From contig JABBOT010000083.1 of the NCBI GenBank assembly GCA_016165875.1, positions 248,001-312,000 of the forward strand: a stretch of 64,000 nucleotides of DNA. Direction: 5' to 3'. The translations under genes were made by a program, and so were the position numbers. The stretch is from Acanthopleura granulata (Eukaryota; Mollusca; Polyplacophora; Chitonida; Chitonidae). How positions within the stretch are numbered: position 1 is the stretch's first letter; the number at the start of each line of letters is the position of its first letter. Below the pieces are notes generated by a model. The model had not been told where the DNA came from. It did not search any database and was given only the letters and a program-made list of their open reading frames with translations. Below, in pieces: positions 52,851 through 64,000 of this stretch.

Positions 52851-55011
52851 GGCGCTGTGGGCATTAGACGGCATTAGAGTGTGGTACATGGCCACCCCCG
52901 GATCGGAGGCCATCCCAGAGTGGTCGGATATCATCATAGATGGTATTACCTTTGTGCGTCATACGCAACCAACTACCATCACGTACCCGCTTGACCCATT
53001 CGGGCAGGTTTCGGCCCTATCCGACTACGTAGATGGTACCGCCTTCTTCTACGACAGTCCCGAACAGTTAGGAACCACCATTTGTTTCCGATACGGCGTC
53101 CAATAGGTGACACGTGATGTTACGTATGAATACGGGTTACGCAATATGTTCTTCACACAAGATGACGTCTATAACTTTTGCCCCCCCCCCCCAACGAATA
53201 TTGCTCGAAATTGAGTAACCACACATATGGATGTGTCTGCGTACAAGGATTTCAGAAGATCAGCGGTCGGTGCGAGGACATTGACGAATGCTCAACGGGC
53301 ACCCACGAGTGCAATGAATATACCACATGCGTCAATATCTATGGTTGGTTTTGGTGCGGCAAAAAACCCGTGGTCGGCACAACAACGAATCCTCGATCGG
53401 TATGCGAAAGCGACTTCGTGGACATTTCTTCGCAATCCCCGCAGCCAGTATGTGTAAAGAAACAGGGGGTCGCCCCCCGGGAGATGGTGTGCCGACTTCG
53501 GTACCTCAGCACAACGGCTAGGTTCATCTTTCCCGTAAACCACGAACCCGGGCAAACCCCCCTGACGGGGCTAGTCTTGAATGCCACCGTAGAAATAGCC
53601 GGTTCGTTTATCAACTACCCAATTACCTGCTCCAGTTACCATTTTAACCCAGCAATGGCCGCGCCGGAGGACCCTTACACGATATCAGACATGACGGACG
53701 TCCTCTCCGCGACGAACCACGAACTGCGCAAGGCCATGGGCGAAGACCGACAAGGGGTCAAGTGTTTCTCCAATGTAATACTCTTGTGGGCACCCCAGGA
53801 TAGCTGGGTGGAACATTTACGTATAGCCGAGAGTGCTGCTCGGGTCATCGCATCGGGACTGAATGAATCTTTGCTGACCTACGCCCGCGACGACCACAGA
53901 ATACCACACGAAGAAGACAAATGCCAACGAGTTGGAATAGCTGACCAGTGTGCGTGGATTACCGCCGGGAATACACACCCGTGCTACACGGCCGACAGCT
54001 TCTGCGACGCAAAAACGGATAATTTTTTCGGGTGTTCCTGTAAGCACCAGGTCAACGCGGACCGGTGCTCCTTCACTCTATGCATCCCCGGGTTGAAATT
54101 GGCCGGGGACACCTGTCAAGACGTGGACGAGTGTGTGAGCAGCCCCTGCCCCAACAACACAGTCTGTATGAACAGTTACGGAAGTTACCGGTGTCAGCTG
54201 ACATGTCCCGAAGGGTACCTGCTTAACCAGAAAGACACGGAATGCGAAGACGTGGACGAGTGCTCAGAAGGCACGGACGGATGCGACCCCGCTACCGCGG
54301 CCTGTGTTAACCTCGCCGGCGGTTTCAGGTGCGAGTCCAAGACCCCTCAAACTCACCACATTGACTCCACTGGCAAATCCTGCGTGGCTTACGAATACGA
54401 ATATCGCCTTCTAGACCCCGCCAAGGTGAGGTGCTACAGCCACACTCCGGACCTAACCACGTTTATGGTGAAGGGTAGACTGAAACTGGGAGTGACCGAC
54501 GAGGAAGACCACAACAGGTACTCCTTAATCCAACCAGTGTGTTGTCTGCACATCATCGACCGGGACCCAGCGAGTATAAACCAAGCCGTCGTCAAGCCCT
54601 ACATCGTGAAGGGCAATGCAGAACTGGAAGAAGAGACCATTCTCGGATACGTGCACTACTACAATAAGATGTTCAACGCGAAAAACACGCCAATCGACAT
54701 GCGGGTTGTGCTGAAATACGAATCGGGGTGCGAACAGTCCTTCTCAACGGCCATAACGGCCAATACCACGGTGCCCGTGTACGTGGTGCGGACAGAACCA
54801 ACCCCGGATTACTTTGACCCGCGGCAGAAATTCCTCCGCAGGCGCCGGCGCCTTTACCAACGTCGCGATCCTCGACGCCCTCTTGGAACGACCCAGGCAA
54901 AGACCTATGCCCGAAGTAAAGTGCCAGGAGAAAAACACTGCTGTCAAGGTCTCTCTCGGCCTCTTAACGGTCCTCTTAACCGCGCTGTTCCATGTCCTTC
55001 TCCAATGTTAA
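52850..55011 (+). pseudogene. EGF-domain glycoprotein 2, C' copy, 5' truncated
   Basis: The signal peptide and about the first 110 residues are missing because the copy starts at the B'-C' junction. It is readable from 52879 (WYMATPGSEAIPEW) to the TAG at 53104-53106, which is shared with the C copy, then from 53178 in one long frame through the EGF modules to the polybasic FLRRRRRL region. There it lacks two bases relative to C (about 54854), so the TM tail (to 55011) is in another frame. The G-tract that breaks the C copy at about 37470 is only six bases here and the frame is open. Confidence 0.75.
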
Positions 55012-55189
55012 ACAGTAGTTGTAGACTCTCCCAGGTGGCGGTATTTTGTTGCGGGGGGGTGGGGGTGGGGTGATTGTTTGTTTTTGTTGATGAATTAAAC
55101 CGGTACATAAAACGTATTTGTTTTTATTGTGTGGAATTTACCCCTCCCCAAAAAACATTCCCATTCACCGTAGCTCTTTTTTTATTGAT

Positions 55190-57285
55190 ATGATATTTCA
55201 GCTACTGTTATTCGCCACCTTCATGGCGAAAGGCATCCGCGGGTATGACATGTCCTCCATCGAGAACGTGTTCAGACACATTAACCAGTTAGAACGGATG
55301 ACGAAGCTGCCCGACCTCTGGATGGTACCCCCAGAGTTACTGTGCCGGCGGGGGGGGGGGTTATATGGTGAGGACCTTGTATTACAAAAACAACACTGAC
55401 GCGCCAATGGGGCCGGTGCGGCTGTTTTTGTCCACGGACGATGAGAACCTCCCCCCAGAGTCGGTCGAAAACCTGGCGTGCGGGTCTGCGGCGACCTCCC
55501 TAACCGACCACGTGGCCGCCGACCCCATAACTCTCCACAAAGCCTTTGGTATAAGTTGCTACAATGGCGGGGTGAAATTTTGGTACCGGATAAGAGCCGC
55601 TAGTCATTTCGTTTCCGTCGGCATCGAGGGTCTGACACTACCCGGGCACACCAAAAGCGATCCTCTGGCGTACGACCTATACACCCCGGGGCTAATTGAC
55701 GTTTTAGTTTCTGGGGAGTGCGCCCGCACCAACGAGAACAGAGCCACTTCCCTCTGCTACAGGGCCACGGGTGAGGAGTAAAGTCGTTCATCACCGCGGA
55801 TAACAAACCTTCATGGACAGAGCAGGCAAAGACGATCACTTGCGAGGGCACGCCTTACACATTGATTGGGAGAGATTTTCTGACGCCGATGGAAGCATTT
55901 AGGTATACCAAGAATATACCCATGAATTTTGATTTATTCCACGACCTCGTCGTAAAGGTGGAGAGTGACTTGTCCCAGGAGGGTTGGGTGGACATCTTCT
56001 GTCACTCGAATGTGTTCGTGGTTTGGGCGTCCAAGTGGGCCAGCATCGCTTACTTGGAGATAACTCCCGAGGAGGAGTTCGATATCGGGGTTACGAGTCT
56101 CATCCTCACTGACCCCGCGGCCGGCGACACGCGCACCCGTGAGCTGGGGAATCACCACTGTAACAAAATTGGGCCCGCGGATAGATGCTTTTGGGCATCC
56201 AGCGGCTCCCAATGTGATAAATTGAGGTCCTGGTGTAAGCAGAAGGTCCCCAACGACCCTTACTCGATCGGCTGTAAGTGCATCCAGTGGATCGGTGATA
56301 ATTGCAGGGACAACACTCTATGTATTGAAGGGTTCCGCGAGGCAAACCACGAATGCGCGGACATCGACGAGTGCCGAGAATCCACGCACACGTGTTCGGC
56401 CGACGAACGGTATATCAACGTTTTAGGGAGTTTAGACTGCGAGAGTGTCCAGGACTGTCCCAGGGGTTATAGTTACGACACCACCAGCGGGGCCTGCGAA
56501 GACATGAACGAATGCGATGATGGGGTTTCCGCGTGTGATCCTGCCTCTACCGCCTGCGAAAACACCATTGGTGGGTTTAAATGTTCCTGCATAGATCCCG
56601 ACATGGTACTGAGTCAATCACTCACTACCTGCACGGCACCCGTCTACAAGTACAGACTGTTGGACCCCGGCGAGGTCAGATGCTGCACCCACAGGAAAGG
56701 GGGGAATATTTACCTGGTCAAGGGGCGGGTCGGGGGAGTACCCGGAAAGTTATACTCGGAGGTATATCCAGTATATACGAAGCCGTACATCATTCGCGGG
56801 GACACCGGAGACCTAGAAGTAGAGGCCGTGCTTGAGCTGGGGGATATGGAGAGAAAACTCACGGGCGCCGATCAAATCATTATCGAACTGATTTTCGCCT
56901 CCGGGAGCAGACAATCCTACCGCTTGGGTGACAAAAAAGAGAGTAATAGTAGCGAGGATATAGCTAAATATTTCGTTACGATTACCCCCCCCCCCCATGA
57001 CACGCTTTCTACGACCCCAAAGATTCCTCCACCCACACCTGCCGCCAGTCCCTGGGCAATAACGTCGACTGGCTGACCGGTCACATGTCCCCGAAACCCA
57101 CCAGTAAGGCGGACTCTGCGTGCGTCAAAAACGGGGCGGGGAGAGAAGTTTCTCTAGTTTTCTCGGTCATTGCTTGCGTATTCTACTCTGTAATATTTAG
57201 GCCTAGTTTGTGTTATGGGGCGTGTGCGAGGGTATACACATACATAAAAGAGAGACGGGATGCGGGAGGGTGGACAAATCATTGA
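55190..57285 (+). pseudogene. EGF-domain glycoprotein 1, C' copy, internal deletion
   Basis: ATG 55190 with the same signal peptide. The frame changes near a G9 tract at 55352-55361, and at about 55780 some 0.41 kb present in the C copy are absent, ending the frame just after RATGEE. A second clean frame runs 55862-57076 with EGF repeats (DIDECRESTHTC; DMNECDDGVSACDP) and RLLDPGEVRC. A C10 tract at about 56986 and a frame change before the TM segment (EVSLVFSVIACVFYSVIF) follow. Confidence 0.75.
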
Positions 57286-57990
57286 TAGGTTAAACCCATT
57301 CCATATGAATACTACCCCCATAATAGTTCTCGAGGGGCCCATGTCCCTCCATCGAGGAGTGGGGAAAACCACTCTCGAGAAGAACCTGATAGAACCCCTG
57401 AAAGCCAGTGGATTAAAATGTGGCTTACATCCCCGAGAGGCTGGACCCGTGGACGAACTGGCACGGCGAAAACGTGCTAGGTCGAGCCATAAACAAAGGG
57501 GACAACCGGTTTTTTTTTCAATGCCTCGTCCTATACTCCTACAAGGTCAGTTTGGAGGCGGCCTTGGAAACCAACCCCGATGCCGTAATCCTCGAGAGGT
57601 GCCCTGGGTCGGCCGCGAACGTCTTTTCGGAAATCGCATTCAGGGACGGTACGATGACTGTTGGAGAGGTCGCTCTCATCAAGGACATGACCAAGACTTT
57701 CCAGAAGGCGGCGGCCGTCATCGGTCTGTGGTGTTCTGACTATTCTACGGTAAAGAACAGACTGATTAAGAGAGAAAATGCGTCCGCCACCGGTAAAGAA
57801 CAGACTGATTAAGAGAGAAAATGAGTCCGCCACCGAGTGGTGGACGCGGCCAGTTTTCGATATGTACGAGGAGTATTTCACCACAACTCCGAAGGACACT
57901 GACGAGTTCGTCCTCCTGGACGTCTCTACACATCCTAAAGATGTCGCGAACAAGGCCTTCGGTATTATTAAACGGGTTATTAACAAATAA
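57260..57990 (+). pseudogene. Thymidine/deoxynucleoside kinase, C' copy
   Basis: ATG 57260, P-loop LEGPMSLHRGVGKTT intact. A frame change lies at an A-run near 57415, where this copy has one more A than C. The part from 57420 reads on through ILERCPGSAANVF, but a 43-bp tandem duplication at 57749-57834 (unit GTAAAGAACAGACTG...) shifts the frame again before the last 60 codons (to 57990). The lesions differ from those of the C copy. A CATAAAAG element lies just upstream (57242-57249). Confidence 0.72.
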
Positions 57991-58031
57991 AAAAACACAC
58001 GTGCGAGCAGAGTACGGGGTAAAAACAAAAA

Positions 58032-59267
58032 ATGATTTGGCTATTGTTGTTCATGATGACAGTGGTGCCGCCTAGGGCGGGCTTGGTAGTGAATACGTCG
58101 TATTTTGAGTTTGGCGCGGATACCTACAGGTCGGTAAACCAACCCTTTTCTTTCTTCAGCAGCCTAGAACGATTGGGAAAATCCATCGAAAGCGACGGCC
58201 AAGAGGCTTGGCATTTCTTGTCGGACGCCCTGTGCGAACAAGGGGTGTTTCTTTGGGGTAGTTATCCGGACAACGACTCTACTCAACACAAATGGCCCCA
58301 AGCGGCGTACGGGGCGGAACCGTCTTACACCCTACTGGGTGGGGTGGACGACTACGAGGCTACGGACACGCCGGACGTGCACGTGTTCTATGGGAACCCA
58401 GTGGTGTACCCGTACGTGCCATTGAAGAACCCCTTTCTGGTGGTTAAATTGACCAGCGTGGCCGATTGGTACAATCAACTGATGTTTTTAATCGCCATGT
58501 ATAAAGACATCAAAATACAAAATTGGGACCAACCATGCAGGACCGAGCTAGCCAGTGACCAAAATGTGCATAGGGGGATAGCCCCGAGAGTTAAGGACAA
58601 AGTACTGGTAATATGCCCCGATTGGTGTGCGCAACAACCCTTTAGTACCCCGTCCTTTCTGTCTTACGTGGTGCCTTATGTCAATTCAGAATATAATTAC
58701 GAATATAATGCTATACCAGTGTGGCACGATCCAGAGTATATCCCGAAATACCAAACGTGTTCTGTGAGCTACAACGAGGATGCCCGCGAAACTGGCCCCG
58801 TCTTTTCACACGGATACACGGAGTGGGTACTGACCGATGTCCCACATGATATTTATGCTATCCAGTGCAAGGTACTACAATTTGCCTTTCCCCAGCCGCC
58901 TATGTTGCAAGACAATTGTTTCCGTACAGAACTGTCTATGATCAAACATTTCAATAAAAGTATTGTGCCCGCGCCTGTTCTTGCGGAACTCGTCATCATA
59001 CCTCACAACACATGTGTTGGGTACAACCAACTGCCTGATTATCAAACAGTTTTCGAATCCTTTCCTGTGCATGATGAAACAACCGCGGGTTACCCCAAGA
59101 AAACAAATGACGCACTGCCCCAGCACAAGACTTACCCCGATATTACCCTGATAGTTTGTGTCTTGTTAGGCGGTGTACTTCTGGCTTGTGTGATTGGGGC
59201 TTTGTTATTCTATCGCAACAAAGTGAGACGACCGGCTCACATACCCTTGGTTGATGTGTCAAACTGA
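58032..59267 (+). CDS. Type I envelope-like glycoprotein, C' copy, intact
   Basis: 411 aa from ATG 58032 with a full signal peptide (MIWLLLFMMTVVPPRAG). Ectodomain of about 350 residues with VHVFYGNP, several Cys and N-glycosylation sites, a TM segment (ITLIVCVLLGGVLLACVIGALLF) and a short basic tail (YRNKVRRPAHIPL). It differs from the C copy at few residues and keeps the ATG that C has lost. An AATAAA follows at about 59278. Ectodomain relationship with 15675-19261 as noted there. Confidence 0.75.
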   Translation: MIWLLLFMMTVVPPRAGLVVNTSYFEFGADTYRSVNQPFSFFSSLERLGKSIESDGQEAWHFLSDALCEQGVFLWGSYPDNDSTQHKWPQAAYGAEPSYTLLGGVDDYEATDTPDVHVFYGNPVVYPYVPLKNPFLVVKLTSVADWYNQLMFLIAMYKDIKIQNWDQPCRTELASDQNVHRGIAPRVKDKVLVICPDWCAQQPFSTPSFLSYVVPYVNSEYNYEYNAIPVWHDPEYIPKYQTCSVSYNEDARETGPVFSHGYTEWVLTDVPHDIYAIQCKVLQFAFPQPPMLQDNCFRTELSMIKHFNKSIVPAPVLAELVIIPHNTCVGYNQLPDYQTVFESFPVHDETTAGYPKKTNDALPQHKTYPDITLIVCVLLGGVLLACVIGALLFYRNKVRRPAHIPLVDVSN

Positions 59268-59719
59268 ATATGAAGTAAAATAAAAAAAATATCCGAATGA
59301 CTTTTGTTGTGTGTCTGGACTGAACATATGCATGCCGCTGTCTCCTCTAAGTGTACGGTTGTTGCATCATTTTTAAATCAAAATAAAAAAGAGTGTAAAT
59401 TAATTTCTGGATAGCCCTGGTTGGAATAACTTGTATGTGTGTAGAAAGTACAATACACGCGGAATACTGAGTGACATGTTTATCGGAATTTACGCGGGCG
59501 AGCAAAGGTTACATGACAACAGCCCGTGTGCACCCGTTTAGAGTTGCTGGAATTTGTAACCCGATTCCCCGGATTCTCGATCCTTCCGACCGATGGGAAC
59601 GGGACAGCTAATGGGTGCGCCTGGCACGGCTTCCTGCTCGGAGTTCGATTGTCCTGCAGGTAATGCGGACGGTACAGCCGTGTATCGCGTGACTCGTTCG
59701 CCTAGGCCCAGTGCGCTCG
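59268..59719. other. Intergenic region at the C'-B'' junction
   Basis: Same as 30947-31397 in reverse. No ORF; holds the upstream sequence of the spliced gene, with the region of about 70 bp next to CGCCTAGGC missing as in the B copy. Confidence 0.45.
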
Positions 59720-59726
59720 TATAAAC
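59720..59726 (+). promoter_or_regulatory. TATA-like box of the four-exon gene, B'' copy
   Basis: TATAAAC 77 bp upstream of the ATG at 59803. Confidence 0.5.
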
Positions 59727-59802
59727 CCAGACTGGTAGACGAATTTTTTGAGTTTGTAATAATTCTGTGGTATCACCGCCGCCGAAAAAAAAATTTTCTG
59801 AG

Positions 59803-62716
59803 ATGGACAACGCCAGCCAGCCGACTACATCTACACCGGTGAGTGTTTTCGCCTTTTTAAACAGATCGCACAAACGGCTTTGTAGCATGAGAACCAACTT
59901 TGTAAAAATTCTCACAAATTTAGTTCCTACTTTGTAAAGATATCTGTCAAAATCAGTTCCGAGTTTGTAAATTTCGAGGGCCTAGTCTGTAACCCCGCAT
60001 TTATGTGACACTTGATTATACTCCGGCGTATGATTTCTTTTTGGGGAATTAGGGCATATACAGAGAGAGAGGGGGGAGGGTTTGTGGGTTAACACTTCTG
60101 GGCTATTTTATGCGGGTATATTCTTTATTTGATTTTACAACGGCGTTTTATATGTTTTCTTCTTCTTCTTCTTTTTTTAAAAAGACTTCTGGCCGGGGCA
60201 TGCCGCCTGCTTCCAACAACCCATCGCCAGCAGACATGCCAACGGCGTTCGCGGCAGCATTCCGAAGGATGATGATGTCGATGATGAACGAAGTGGTGCA
60301 TCAGATGTCCGCCGCTTCGGTTCCTACCTCGCCCCCTGGCGCCGCCTCTACCCGTTTAGAAGCACCCACGGGCCCATCGCCCGCCTCGGAAGAAATGACT
60401 CCGCTGGCGGGCAACATCGACGACAGCGCCGTAAATTTCAAGCCCAGGTTAGTCCCGAGGGAGCTCGCTCGAGAGGGTTTAAACCCAGCAACGGAGCAAT
60501 CTGATTCCCGGCCCATAAAGTCCTCCCCCACGGACACACAACCGCCTCGCCACGAAAAACAAGATGGAAAAGAAGAAGAAGAACAGGAAAGCTGCCGTAA
60601 ACGCCATTCGGACGACGAACGGGACGAGCCCTCTACGAAACATTTCAAACCGTCGGAAAGACAGCTCCCGCCTTCGCCCGTTGAAACAAATGAGACGCGA
60701 CCTGGAAGAAATATATTCGAGCATTTCACCGGCGAGGAGGACATGTCAGATGACGACGACGAGACCCAACTACCCCCGTTCGATGTGAAAGGCACACCGC
60801 CCGGCGAGCTGCTAGAAGACTGCGATTGCGGCTAGAAAGAAGACGCTAAAGTAAACGAGAAAATCACCAACGAAGACGAGAGCGAACTACCCTCATTGGA
60901 TACCATGGGTACACCGCCCGGCGAGCCGATAGAAGACAGTAATTGCGGATTGGAAGAAGACGCTCAAGTATACGAAGAAAGCTCCGACGACGAAATCCCT
61001 GAAGAGGACAACGACGAGGAAGAATATGTCGAGGAGGAGAACGAGTGTTATGACCGCTTCACCGAGCCAGCCGGCTCTGGGGACGAGTCAAACCTCGAAG
61101 AAGAAGAAGAAGAGCCGTCGGGACCCCCCCCCCCCCGGGTGACCAGGACGCCGGACGAGAAGCAAATGTCATATTGATATCTGACGAAGACGAAGACCCG
61201 GGGAAGGCACGTCCACCGGGCGACTTCGCAAAGAGCGCACTCCGGGAGATAGGAAAGACGCTGAATACCAAAATTGGTACGACTCTACGAGGCCAAGAGC
61301 GGACAACGGCGAAGGCAAGAAGTGGGTGCCGGGCGGGAAATACGAACACGACATGGGATATTTCGAGGCGCACACCAACGGCACGTTCGAATTCGGCGTC
61401 GGTGTGCCGGAAAGCAAAGACGGGGTGAACATTATCATGCGGCCCGGAGCGACTAGCGGCAACGTCACTCTTCAGAACGCCAAATTCAATTTCGTGCAGT
61501 TCATAGAAGCGTCCAAAAAGGACAGGAGCTTCATCCACTACGCCGCCCCGAAACCCGTCCTTAACGACACCCAAATCCAAACCGAGCCCGCTGCTACGAG
61601 CGAGGAAGACTCGGAGGAGACTCCGCTACCCGAAGTGCTACCCCCGAGGCCTCGACTGCCGCTCCCAGCATTCAACCCGGCCGCCGAAATGAAGGAGATG
61701 CTGGAGATAATACTGGAAAATGTTGAGGTCCACAAGGACTTTTTGAAGCAGGTAAGACATACTTTTGAAACTATACATAACAAACCCCCTCCCTACAAAT
61801 GATTTTATTTCATGCCGCGTAACCCCCCCCCTCCCTTTTTTATTTTTTTCTCACCTAAACGAGTTATATTTACGAAACATCAAAAAAATTATACGGTATT
61901 TCATTTGTCCTCAGATGGTCCACACGTTCGGTGAAATATACGCATTTATGATGTCTTGCCCGTCAAAACACCGGAGGCTGCTGCTGAATTCGGTTCGACA
62001 CCGCGGGTTGGTCGCCAAGGCTATGATGGGGCTGGCTTCTTTGAGTTTCCAACACAACACCGTTCAGACGGGGCTGTTCTACGATATACTCAAGGAATTC
62101 ACAGAAATATCCGTGAAGAAGTCCATCCCGAACAACGACACCAATTTCGAGCACTTCGTCGGTGAATCCATGGCGGAGATGAAGAGGAAGATGGCGGACA
62201 AGCTGAACCTGACGACGGGGCCAGCCCCTTCAACCGCACCACTGCAACCCCTCCACAGGACCGCGGAAGGTGAGCCTGTGATTCTTTTCGATGTCGCTCG
62301 GGTTATAATATAGACGCCGAATAAATACGATATATATAAGATACGAAACGCCTTGCGTGTGTTTTAACCGTTCTTTTTTTTAATTATGTTTTTCAGAGTC
62401 CGTGGCGGTCTTAGAAAACATGGTAAAAAGGACGAAAAAGGCGGCGTTGAATCGGCATGCCCCCAGAGTGGAAGTTCAGCTGGACCTGAAAACCATTTCT
62501 TCGTGCGCCCTCCTGCTGGCCTCTGAGATCGCGCCCGAGTTGGGCGTAATGGTGTCCGCCTGCAACGGTCGACTGACAGCGTTCGCTCCAGCCGGTATCG
62601 ACACTTGGGCGTCGACGGTGTCCGGCTTGTACACACCCGACCCCGCCAACGCCCGCCTGATAGTCAATCGCGAGGCCGCGATGACAGCAGGCATGGACAA
62701 GTACAGCACGTGGTGA
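59803..62716 (+). pseudogene. Four-exon acidic gene, B'' copy
   Basis: Exons 59803-59838, 60185-61751, 61915-62269 and 62397-62716, same borders and phases as in B'. ATG present. Exon 2 carries the TAG at 60833-60835 where B' has a Leu codon, and one G fewer in the tract at about 61199, so the product would stop at about residue 228. Exons 3 and 4 are open and differ from B' by about ten residues. The TAG could make a short N-terminal form. Confidence 0.8.
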
Positions 62717-62955
62717 TCCTCCGGAGCAACACCGGCCCGAGAAGTTTCTCAAGTTCCAAACACCTCATCGTGAACCTCACGGCGTCCGCGAGCCAATTGC
62801 CTTCTGGGACGTCCGCGACTTCGTATTGTAAACATAAGACTTTTGAATCGAATTGGACAGTGGTGCGCCTCCTTCTCCTTCTTTTGTCTTTGTACTTGTC
62901 GCTTTTTGTATCTTTTGTCCTCGTAATCCAGAGCGGTGTAATCTTCAGAGTCCAT
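62663..62955 (-). pseudogene. Small basic protein MDSEDYN, B'' copy (A-run shortened twice)
   Basis: ATG 62955. The A-run has five bases, against six in B' and seven in B; the frame is lost after codon 17. Overlaps exon 4 of the spliced gene on the other strand. Confidence 0.5.
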
Positions 62956-63187
62956 TGAGTTTTGTTTTTTATTGTATATATATATGTATATAAAGAAACG
63001 AGAATATTTTTTTATATAACAATCCGTGGTGTTTTTGTTTTGTTTCTCGCTCGTGGGTAATGGTGGACGCCGATGTATAAATAATAGTTCTCCGTGCCTC
63101 ACGCTTTAGAGGCCCACCACTGGGAACATTTGTACAAAAGAAACACTAGCCAAGAGGCGACTGCCAGGCAGCCTAAAACTAATATAC

Positions 63188-63466
63188 TCAAATACAAAGG
63201 GTCGTTGTACCATTCCGTTTTTCGGTTACTCTGAAGTCTTTCCTAGTCGCCTCTTGGGTAGTGGAGGATATAGCAGTGGTGGTGGTGATTGCCGACTGGG
63301 ATGCAGTAGCATCGGTGTTTGTCGATGTACTTACGGCCGTTGTGCCCTCAGAGTACCCCGAGGTCGCCGGTCCACCGGTAGTAGAAATGGCCGTGTAGGG
63401 TAAAGTCGCGGTGTCCACGTGAAGTATAACCAGCAATACTCCTAATATCGTATAAAGCACAGCCAT
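63188..63466 (-). pseudogene. Mucin-like membrane protein, B'' copy, truncated
   Basis: ATG 63466. Identical in design to 45753-46136 but 16 bp are missing at about 63219, so the frame shifts before the TM segment and the product ends at 63188 (RNGTTTLCI). It would be secreted rather than anchored if made. Confidence 0.65.
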
Positions 63467-63599
63467 AGCGTGCAGAAATAATGCTGCGGCGGCCAAGTCT
63501 GTATCCGGGATGGTTTATTTATTAAAACCTTTTATCGCCAAGCACTAGTACTATCGCCGATACATGTCATATATGGTCATGCAGATTGCCGCGGATAAC

Positions 63600-64000
63600 A
63601 GTGGTGGGCGTAGTGTTAACCGTGGATGTGCTGCACATGATACCTAGTGTTACCCACGGCATCTGTTGTAACCCACTGGATACTATTACCCTACGGGGTG
63701 TACCCCATGGGCTATTGCATACCGGTTGTCAACGGGTCCAGTTGCAACCCACTATTGCCCCACAGGGCTGTAACCCACGGGATACTACCGGTTGTAAACC
63801 ACGGGGCTACTATTACCTACCCACTGCTTGTAACCCATGGGCTACTATTACCAACGGGCCCGGCTGCAACCCACGGGCTACTATTACCAATGGGCCCGGT
63901 TGTAACCCACGGGCTACTATTACCAACGGGTCCGGCTGCAACCCACGGGCTACTATTTCCCACGGGGCTGTAAACTACCTGTTACTATTTGCCCCACGGG
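63600..64000 (+). repeat. CCCACGGGCTACTATTACC repeats, B'' copy
   Basis: About nine units of 33-36 bp reach the window end, more than in B' and about as many as in B. Non-coding by comparison of copies. Confidence 0.6.

Larger units (their letters stand above)
52841..59585 (-). repeat. Duplicated block C', inverted copy of C
   Basis: Inverted match of 38196-31088 with a deletion of about 0.41 kb (at about 55780), a 43-bp tandem duplication in the kinase gene and several homopolymer differences. Confidence 0.88.
59585..64000 (+). repeat. Third, partial copy of repeat B (B'')
   Basis: Same orientation as B' and parallel to 42165-46600 (offset about 17,358 at the first exon). It runs off the window end. 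It shares more rare changes with B (TAG in exon 2, upstream deletion) than with B'. Confidence 0.88.

Overview
The window looks like part of a large double-stranded DNA virus of the herpesvirus type, most likely from an aquatic invertebrate or other aquatic host (malacoherpesvirus-like is my best guess, an inference). Support comes from a ribonucleotide reductase large subunit, a PD-(D/E)XK exonuclease, a UL24-like nuclease head-to-head with a UL9-like origin-binding helicase, DHFR, a thymidine/deoxynucleoside kinase, large inverted repeats and several membrane glycoproteins. TATA boxes, AATAAA signals and GT-AG introns show expression by a eukaryotic nucleus. No structural gene (capsid, terminase, DNA polymerase) and no clear host gene lies in the window.

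Layout. Region A (1-19.5 kb) is single copy: ribonucleotide reductase, a broken PARG-like gene, exonuclease, UL24-like and broken UL9-like genes, an SF3/Rep-like gene inside short inverted repeats, a Fanzor/TnpB remnant, a Cys-rich protein, two membrane proteins and a long secreted coiled-coil/ShKT protein. Region B (19.5-31.1 kb) carries a TATA promoter firing into a tandem array, DHFR, a tail-anchored protein, a second Rep-like gene, a mucin-like membrane protein and a four-exon acidic gene. Region C (31.1-38.2 kb, reading into 38.6 kb) carries a type I glycoprotein, a kinase and two EGF-domain glycoproteins. Region D (38.6-42.2 kb) has a DUF5662-like gene and a Cys-rich gene. B is repeated inverted as B' (42.2-52.8 kb), C inverted as C' (52.8-59.6 kb), and part of B a third time as B'' (59.6-64.0 kb, same orientation as B').

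The repeat copies differ by point changes, homopolymer length, deletions of 16 to about 584 bp and a 43-bp duplication. Many long genes carry in-frame stops or frameshifts, while others (exonuclease, UL24-like, Rep-like, membrane proteins, the B' copy of DHFR) are clean. Repeats of a replicating herpesvirus are normally kept identical, so this is better explained by an endogenous, defective or rearranged genome, with homopolymer sequencing error as a partial alternative.

The most interesting features are the four-exon acidic gene with conserved splice sites in three copies, the Rep-like genes associated with six copies of a palindrome, and a promoter transcribing a non-coding tandem array.
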